Positions 56,546 through 64,000 of a DNA stretch of 64,000 bases are shown here, piece by piece. The first letter of the stretch is position 1; the number at the start of each line of letters is the position of its first letter. This DNA is from Symbiodinium kawagutii (lineage: Eukaryota; Sar; Dinophyceae; Suessiales; Symbiodiniaceae). Below the pieces are notes generated by a model that had not been told where the DNA came from, ran no database searches, and saw only the letters and a program-made list of their open reading frames with translations. The stretch spans positions 93,185 through 157,184 of the forward strand of contig VSDK01013561.1 in the NCBI GenBank assembly GCA_009767595.1, given 5' to 3'. Both the position numbers and the translations under genes were made by a program.

Positions 56546-56704
56546 GTTTGGAGTAGTTCATGATGGCGGATGTAGAATTCGGAGTTGCTGTTGTGGTGGA
56601 TGGTTGGTCGGCCAACCCGCAAGGTTGATAAGATTGGTCAATGATCAGCCAGCGGTCGATCGATGGTGGATCATTCAGCGCCTGAAACATGGTTGCCTTC
56701 TGAT

Positions 56705-56791
56705 ATCTGGCAATGGAATGTCACCCATTTATGGCTAGTTTCCCTGGATTTCCCAATATGGCGATGGCGATGTTCCCAATCCAGGTTAGTA
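56705..56791. repeat. Family-e element, diverged
   Basis: ATCTGGCAATGGAATGTCA at the left, CCCAATCCAGGTTAGT at the right. Confidence 0.5.
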
Positions 56792-57004
56792 GAACTTTCG
56801 GCTTGGCCTTTGACATTCTGAGCTATCCTAGAGGACACCTGACAGAATCCCGTGCCAGCTGTTCCCACCCACCCAACAACCAGTGGCTTTCAGAGACATG
56901 AATCATGAAAAAATCCCAGCAACAGGCCAGAACAGAATATGCAACCGATACGCCTTCTACTCAACCAGCTGAATGCTTGAAGGACTCCATCATTTCTATC
57001 AATG

Positions 57005-57235
57005 ATCACTAGTTAACCCCATAGTTAACCCCATGAACTCCAAACCCCATAGGGGTTTCATCATTAACCCCATACTTAACCCCATCATGAACCCCATACT
57101 TAACCCCATCAAATCATTGGTGCTTGAAGGACCCCATCATTTCTATTAACCCCATGAGTTGAGAAATTCACAAACTGGAAGGACCTTAAAATTGCCATCA
57201 TTAACTCCATTTCAATCATAGTTAACCCCATAATC
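57005..57235 (+). repeat. AACCCCATAGTT degenerate array
   Basis: Roughly a dozen AACCCCAT-containing units. Confidence 0.75.
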
Positions 57236-57523
57236 CGAAAATATCCGAAAAAATCTCATGAAAATCGCAAAATTCCTCAGACCACCCCCTTACGCGGCGC
57301 ACCTTTCCCCTTTCGGAGACGTTGGGCGTGGGCAGCGAAGGTCAGCAAATGCACCTGTCGCTTGGTGGCTGGTTGGTTGGTGGGTTGGTGGTCATACCGA
57401 GGGAGGCTTTAAGGGTGAATGGTTGGTGTTGCTACTAGGGATTTATATGGTTTATACTGGTGGTTGTTGGTTGGTTGTTGGTTGGTTGGTGGTTGGTTGA
57501 ATGGTTTGGTTTAACAATGATTT

Positions 57524-57622
57524 TCTGGTTGATGGTTGAACCACCGCTATGAAAACATTAGTCAACCAACCAACCACTCCTAAATCTTGGGGAAAATCCG
57601 AAATGTTTAGAACACTAACCAG
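57524..57622. repeat. Family-a element
   Basis: CTGGTTGATGGTTGAACCAC at the left, AACACTAACCAG at the right. Confidence 0.6.
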
Positions 57623-57639
57623 TAAGTACCCAACTGCTC

Positions 57640-58680
57640 ATGGTTTATAGGTTTATGTAAGCGTGAATTCTGATTTATTACCTGACTCATAGTTGGTGGT
57701 TGCTGGTTGATGGCTAGTGGTTCTGAGCATATTCACCAACAACCGTTGATCAATTCCAGCCATACACCACAAATTCATGGCCTCAAAAAGACATGGCCTC
57801 AGAAAGAAATGGTGCGAGTACCAAGAGGCATGAATTTTGGTTGATGATTTTGCACTAGGAGAAATGGCTCAAAAGACTGTAAGGACGATGGACTATGAGG
57901 AGCCCCAAGAAAGTCCTTGATAGCCTTTTGAATCATGCATCATTCAAATGAAAGAACTCCAATCATCTCCCTACTCTCATCAAAATGATTGAAACCCACA
58001 TGCAAGCACATACTACAATTGCTTGTATGCAAATGCGTACATATCGCCACTTCATGATACAAACGCGGATCAATTCATCGCATTCCGCATAGAACCGTCA
58101 CAACAGGGACGAGAACAAGCGAACAAAGCAAACATGTTGTGTTCCGAGAATTTTCTCGTCAATAATCCCAACTAGTCAACAACCCAAACTAGTCATGACC
58201 TCAACCAGTCAATAGCCCAACTGTGCCAGTTCGAAATCGACAGCCCGCATGATGCAATGGACAACCCGCCTCACGTTTCAGAGCAGTAAATGCCTGACCG
58301 TTGACCGGTGATACACCATGAGGGGGCCGCCATCGTGGAGGTATAACCCCTTGTGTTTGACAACTGCGACTATGGGACAAATATATATAACTGGGAGTAA
58401 CTGGGAAAACACAATAGCATAGAAATGTTTTGTACATGTGTAAATCATCCATGCACAGAGTGTGTAATTGTGATTAATTATGATTGATGTATGATGTTTG
58501 ACACAATGCATGCACCTGTGAATGTATGCACGTGTGCATGTGTGGATGAAGGTATGCATGTATGCATGGATGTGCGTATATGGGTACGCATGTATTTGTT
58601 TTAATGTCCTTCATGTAATATGTAGATATATGGAGCTTTCTCAAAATAGGGCCCCCTAAAAATAGAGGGTTTATTATGAA
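57640..58680. other. Non-coding span
   Basis: Unremarkable sequence with ATGCATG-type alternating stretches at 58490-58600. No gene supported. Confidence 0.55.
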
Positions 58681-58912
58681 ACATGAATACAAGTAGTTCC
58701 CGCACGAGGCGGAGGCGGAAGTTTCCAAAACTTATAAGTGCATATAGAAAAAAAACATTTGAGCCTATAGAATGGCGGTCAAAACATCACGAGCGCGCAA
58801 CTTGTCTGGAGAATGATCTTGTGTTGCGGTTTTTGACAAGGCAATGCATGTCCTGGGTCACGAAACAAATCAAACTGTTTCTTGGGTCTGGAAACAGAAT
58901 GACTTTGTGATG

Positions 58913-58913
<1 letters not shown>

Positions 58914-58949
<36 letters not shown>

Positions 58950-58957
58950 CGACAACG

Positions 58958-59011
<54 letters not shown>

Positions 59012-59013
59012 GA
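58914..59013 (+). repeat. (AAC)n microsatellite
   Basis: About 33 AAC triplets with two GAC variants; it directly precedes the 16-bp satellite. Confidence 0.97.
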
Positions 59014-59031
59014 AACAACATCAGCAGCAAT

Positions 59032-60870
59032 TTGATATCTATTCCTTTTGAGATCTTTTTCCTTTGGAGATGTATTTCTTTTGAGATGTATTTCTTTTGA
59101 GATCTATTCCTTTTGAGATCTATTCCTTTTGAGATCTATTTCTTTTGAGATCTATTTCTTTTGAGATCTATTTCTTTTGAGATGTATTTCTTTTGATATC
59201 TATTCCTTTTGAGATCTTTTTCCTTTGGAGATGTATTTCTTTTGAGATGTATTTCTTTTGAGATCTATTCCTTTTGAGATCTATTTCTTTTGAGATCTAT
59301 TTCTTTTGAGATCTATTTCTTTTGAGATGTATTTCTTTTGAGATCTATTCCTTTTGAGATCTATTTCTTTTGAGATCTATTTCTTTTGAGATCTTTTTCC
59401 TTTGAGATGTATTTCTTTTGAGATCTATTTGTTTTGAGATCTATTTCTTTTGAGATGTATTTCTTTTGAGATCTATTCCTTTTGAGATCTATTTCTTTTG
59501 AGATGTATTTCTTTTGAGATCTATTCCTTTTGAGATCTTTTTCCTTTGGAGATGTATTTCTTTTGAGATGTATTTCTTTTGAGATCTATTTGTTTTGAGA
59601 TCTATTTCTTTTGAGATCTTTTTCCTTTGAGATGTATTTCTTTTGAGATCTATTCCTTTTGAGATCTATTTCTTTTGAGATCTATTCCTTTTGAGATCTT
59701 TTTCCTTTGGAGATGTATTTCTTTTGAGATGTATTTCTTTTGAGATCTATTCCTTTTGAGATCTATTTCTTTTGAGATGTATTTCTTTTGAGATCTATTT
59801 CTTTTGAGATGTATTTCTTTTGAGATCTATTCCTTTTGAGATCTATTTCTTTTGAGATCTATTCCTTTTGAGATCTTTTTCCTTTGGAGATGTATTTCTT
59901 TTGAGATGTATTTCTTTTGAGATCTATTCCTTTTGAGATCTATTTCTTTTGAGATCTATTTCTTTTGAGATCTATTTCTTTTGAGATGTATTTCTTTTGA
60001 GATCTATTCCTTTTGAGATCTATTTCTTTTGAGATGTATTTCTTTTGAGATCTATTTGTTTTGAGATCTATTTCTTTTGAGATCTTTTTCCTTTGAGATG
60101 TATTTTTTTGGAGATCTATTTCCTTTGAGATGTATTTCTTTTGAGATGTATTTCTTTTGAGATCTATTCCTTTTGAGATCTATTTCTTTTGAGATCTTTT
60201 TCCTTTGAGATGTATTTCTTTTGAGATGTATTTCTTTTGAGATCTATTTGTTTTGAGATCTATTTCTTTTGAGATCTATTTCTTTTGAGATCTATTCCTT
60301 TTGAGATCTATTTCTTTTGAGATGTATTTCTTTTGAGATCTATTCCTTTGAGATGTATTTCTTTTGAGATCTATTTCTTTTGAGATCTTTTTCCTTTGAG
60401 ATGTATTTTTTTGGAGATCTATTTCCTTTGAGATGTATTTCTTTTGAGATCTATTTCTTTTGAGATCTATTCCTTTTGAGATCTATTTCTTTTGAGATCT
60501 TTTTCCTTTGAGATGTATTTCTTTTGAGATCTATTTCTTTTGAGATCTATTTCTTTTGAGATCTTTTTCCTTTGAGATGTATTTCTTTTGAGATCTATTT
60601 CTTTTGAGATCTTTTTCCTTTGAGATGTATTTCTTTTGAGATCTATTTCTTTTGAGATCTATTTCTTTTGAGATCTATTTCTTTTGAGATCTATTTCTTT
60701 TGAGATCTATTTCTTTTGAGATCTTTTTCCTTTGAGATGTATTTCTTTTGAGATCTATTTCTTTTGAGATCTATTCCTTTTGAGATCTATTTCTTTTGAG
60801 ATCTATTCCTTTTGAGATCTATTTCTTTTGAGATCTATTTCTTTTGAGATCTATTTCTTTTGAGATCTTT
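59032..60870 (+). repeat. 16-bp satellite, GAGATCTATTTCTTTT
   Basis: About 115 head-to-tail units in four main types: GAGATCTATTTCTTTT, GAGATGTATTTCTTTT, GAGATCTATTCCTTTT and GAGATCTTTTTCCTTT. The order of types recurs in blocks, so the array grew by copying multi-unit segments. Most units carry a BglII site. Non-coding. Confidence 0.98.
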
Positions 60871-60925
60871 TCAAATCTTCGTAACACGGAAGTTCCGCAC
60901 TTCGTAACTAAACTTCCTTTGATTA

Positions 60926-60966
60926 GTGGATGATTTGGGGGTCCCTATTTTGAGAAACACCCATGT
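60926..60966. repeat. Family-c right half
   Basis: GGATGATTTGGGGGTCCCTA then GAGAAACACCCAT; the left half is absent. Confidence 0.55.
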
Positions 60967-61125
60967 GGAAGTGTGCCAAAAGGTAGATGATGCACGTGCT
61001 TCACTCATGGGATTTGCATGGGATGGCTTAGGGATCTACCGCACGCCATGCTCTTACTTACAAAATCTTGGGGCTCCCACAGGATGTCCAAAGCACATGT
61101 TTGGGGAAAATCATATCTGCTTGTC

Positions 61126-61221
61126 TGCTTGGTGGTTTCAACCCCTATGAAAAATATTAGTCAACCAACCATTTGTTAATCATGACTATGGAAAAAAAAT
61201 GTTTGAAACCACCAACCAAAC
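61126..61221. repeat. Family-a element
   Basis: TGCTTGGTGGTTTCAACCCC at the left, TTTGAAACCACCAACCAAAC at the right; a clean copy. Confidence 0.75.
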
Positions 61222-61373
61222 AGGCATAAGCGGACAGTATGGCAGTGCGTACGAGTACGTGAAGGCGAGCAACAACCGGTAGGAAACCTTTAAGGCGAAC
61301 TTAAATCCACCTTTTTATGCGGAAATTCCGAAGCTTCTTCGAGTGGTGGTGTGGTAAATTGTAGTTCTGATTT

Positions 61374-61480
61374 ATTGGTTTCTCAACAGCTGGGGGTATC
61401 CCCAAATCATCCAATAGTAATGATTTATTCGTGATGAACCAACGATTTTTGGGGGGTTGCCTATTTGGAGGAACCACCAT
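61374..61480. repeat. Family-c element
   Basis: ATTGGTTTCTCAACAGCTGG at the left; TTTGGAGGAACCACCAT at the right. Confidence 0.6.
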
Positions 61481-61489
61481 TTCAAGACC

Positions 61490-63090
61490 GGGAGAATCTC
61501 TTGATTGAGTGCCTGGTAAGGGACGTCCCGTGGGTTACTTTCTGATGCTTCCAATTCCAGTAGTTCACACATTGTACTGTGATCCTACTGAGGTAACCGC
61601 ACCTGCACCTGTTGTTGATGGTGATCAAACATGAAAATCCCAGCCAGTGTTGGGCCAGAACAATCAATTGACCATAGCACATGTTTATAATTGTTTTTAT
61701 GCGTAAATCTCTGATATATAACCAATATAACCCTTATCAACCGCTATCAAGCATCACCACTATATATAAACCATCCTTGACTCAATTGACTCGTACCATG
61801 ATGCAGTCGGGGATGGTTACTGATGGAGTAAACCACCGTTCGCTCTACGGTTCTTCGTGGTTCCCCATGATTCTTGCTTGGCTCAGAGCGCTCGCGTGGG
61901 GGCCTTGCTTCGTGTAAGCTCTTTCTTGGGCGAAGGAGGAGTTTCTTGCCTTGGGGTTTGGCAACCAACCCATCCAAAGCTACAACGGTGCACAGTCATG
62001 GCCTTGATGACAGCTTCCGATGGGAATATTTGGGGCCTTGGGGGGTTAACCATGAACGAATCTGTGCCAGCCTGACCGGTTGTCCTGAAAACCCTGCGGG
62101 TAGCGGCAGGGTATCAAAATATCAGCAGACTGAGATTTACTTCGAAACTTGCCTATGTTAGAACAGATTGATTTAGGCATAGCCATTTAAACAAAAAATT
62201 GATTTGCCAGTGATTGTCACAAGCTGGCCGGGCAAAAAAAGCACCGGGATAGCAATTTTGGGCCCAGCAAGGCCTCCTTGCCGGGTTAAAACTACACGAC
62301 TGCATCCATAAGCAGGACCCGACAAAGCGGCAAGTTTCCTCACGAAAACCGAGATGCTGGGTGTACACTCCCATGCATGGATCCATGGGTTTTGGGAAAA
62401 CCTTCATTTAAAGCAGCTGGTTGCCAAAGTTAAGGGAACCATGGGTTTTGGGAATGAACCATGAGAAACCTTCGATTAAATCATTTTCAGAGATTGTGCC
62501 CCTGAACAATTCCAGCAGCTGGTTACGGCTCGCGGTTACCACAATTCATTATTTTCATTTCTGGCATCCAGCCATACACTGCCATACACAACTCATTTAA
62601 GCTGGTTGGTGGTTGAACCACCCCTATGAAAAATATTTGGGTACCCCCGATTTTGATCAACTAGCCAAATATTGTGGTTTTATTGCTACGGATGTGACAT
62701 GAATACCAGCAGCATCCAACAACCATTCTTTGGGAGCCATGCTCGAAACACCATGTCAGCTAGGCTCCTGGGTGGTAACAAAATATCAAGAACAATAGAG
62801 ATGGTAGTACTTCACACAGAAAATGCCCTGACGGCTAGTGACTTTGTACACCCATCATAAAAGATCATGTAACCTCCAAAGGAAGACAAAGCAACAGGGA
62901 ATGAACTGTCCAAAAAAAGAACTAGTCTCAGGGCAATCTCAAAGTTCATTGTTCAAGTTCCATGCCGGGAGTGGTGAGCTCCAAACGCTCCAGAAATAGA
63001 TAGTTTGACCATGTTTGACCGTTATCATTTCGGGCAAGGGGCAAACACCAACTGTCTACGCACAATCTGACTTGCCCCTCGAAAAAAAAA
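61490..63090. other. Span with weak islands, no firm gene
   Basis: Patches at 61850-62080 and 62210-62350 are open on more than one frame. The second gives a cysteine-rich minus frame (six Cys in about 45 residues) without clear splice sites. A partial family-a copy starts at 62600. Confidence 0.4.
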
Positions 63091-63139
63091 GTCACAGTCA
63101 GCTTGCTTTACCCAGACTTTCTATGTCCATTACATCCAC

Positions 63140-63337
63140 CATCCTTCCGCCACGTTGCGCTGGTCGTTGTCCCCATGGGCTCCCCATGGCCTCCCGGTTC
63201 CCCTGTGGGTTCCCCGCGCTGGGTTCCCCGGCTCCGTGGCAATCTTTTGCACCGCCTGCTGCGCCAAATCCGACAAGTTGGCGAAGTGACGTCCCTCCGG
63301 CACCACTTCGGCCAAGCCTGGCAGCGGCGCGTGGCGG
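63140..63337 (-). CDS. Candidate exon, 198 bp, unknown protein
   Basis: Minus strand, after CCTGCAG and before GTGGAT. Frame open throughout with nearly 80% G/C at third positions: HFANLSDLAQQAVQKIATEP, then a glycine/arginine-rich stretch. No family. The largest clean island in the right end; it may be an upstream exon of the gene models to its left. Confidence 0.5.
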
Positions 63338-63369
63338 CTGCAGGTCAGGCCCGGTGGTGAGGGGTTTGA

Positions 63370-64000
63370 GATGGAAAGTTCTCAACTAATGAAAGGAAAT
63401 TATCACATGTATGAATCATGGCCAAGAGGAATCATGGCCAAGAGGAATCGTCGCCAATCGTGACCTGTATTAATATGAATCATGACCAATAGCATGATCA
63501 TCATCAACCATGGCTATAAACGGAATCAAACTTTAGAAACTCATACCATGATACTGATATTAGCAACTAGTTATCTACCAACACTCAAAAATCTAACCAT
63601 TAGCAATTGATCCCCGTCTTAGATCGTCTTAGTGCGAATCGGAAACTAATCGCAAACGCATTGCTCACCATAACCACACTCATGTGTGAAATAGTTACCC
63701 ACAATGAACACTCATTTGACTCTTACCATGGGCCCCCTGTTTCTAAACTGGTTGAGATTTGCCATTTATCGCTGGTTATATCTACCATAACTAGTAATTT
63801 CCCTAGTGATAAGCCAACTTGGCTTGAGAAACCGGTAATATCCAGTAGTGATCATCATTAACCATTAGCAACCACTACCAACGATCATGAAGCATTCATG
63901 TATTCATAATTTATAACTCATAACCGGTATGATAACCACCAATGACCCTTCCCAACCATCATTAGCCACTTTTTAAGAATGGTACTTACACTGAACAGCA
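63370..64000. other. Right end, non-coding
   Basis: AAGAGGAATCATGGCC doublet near 63420, then ACCATTAGCAACC-type simple sequence. No gene seen. Confidence 0.6.

Noticed and set aside
58779..59035. Poly-leucine and poly-threonine ORFs.
   Set aside because: They translate the AAC microsatellite.

Overview
The window looks like dinoflagellate nuclear DNA; this is inference, with no rRNA, tRNA or plastid marker to anchor it. Reasons: an intact retroelement whose first protein has the look I associate with dinoflagellate retroelements; a cytosine-5 methyltransferase domain in that retroelement, a combination published for Symbiodinium; very low coding density with short GC-rich islands in long repeat-filled AT-richer DNA; and TTTAGGG-type repeats inside a mobile element. 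It is eukaryotic: there are no bacterial operons, Shine-Dalgarno sites or CRISPR arrays.

Layout. 1411-9262 is one tyrosine-recombinase (PAT/DIRS-like) retrotransposon on the minus strand, bounded by split direct repeats in the order A1 - ORFs - B1-A2-B2. It carries a small membrane-protein ORF, a gag-like ORF1, a long RT-RNase H-C5-methyltransferase ORF and, in another frame inside that ORF, the tyrosine recombinase. ORF1 is broken by a 1.1-kb TIR element flanked by TA.

From about 10.5 kb to the right end there is no long ORF. GC-rich islands of 35-240 bp have open frames, usually between AG acceptors and GT donors. Reading the minus strand, many join with compatible phases: 51.8-48.1 kb (four), 47.1-28.6 kb (seventeen, about 480 residues), and 15.2-10.5 kb (seven). 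They may be one very long gene or several. I recognise no family, and many islands are also open on the plus strand, so these models are proposals.

The presumed introns are packed with short inverted-repeat elements. Four families recur (called a, b, c and e here). Larger ones are a 0.95-kb fold-back element with TTTAGGG-like arrays in both arms (22.17-23.11 kb), with a diverged arm at 45.35 kb, and a 1.35-kb TIR element of CTGCAG-type repeats (35.14-36.49 kb) containing a nested 187-bp element. Two presumed introns begin with the same roughly 70-bp sequence starting exactly at the splice donor, as introner elements would.

The right part (52-63 kb) is mostly simple repeats, including a 1.84-kb 16-bp satellite at 59.03-60.87 kb. 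There is one assembly gap (15371-15564).
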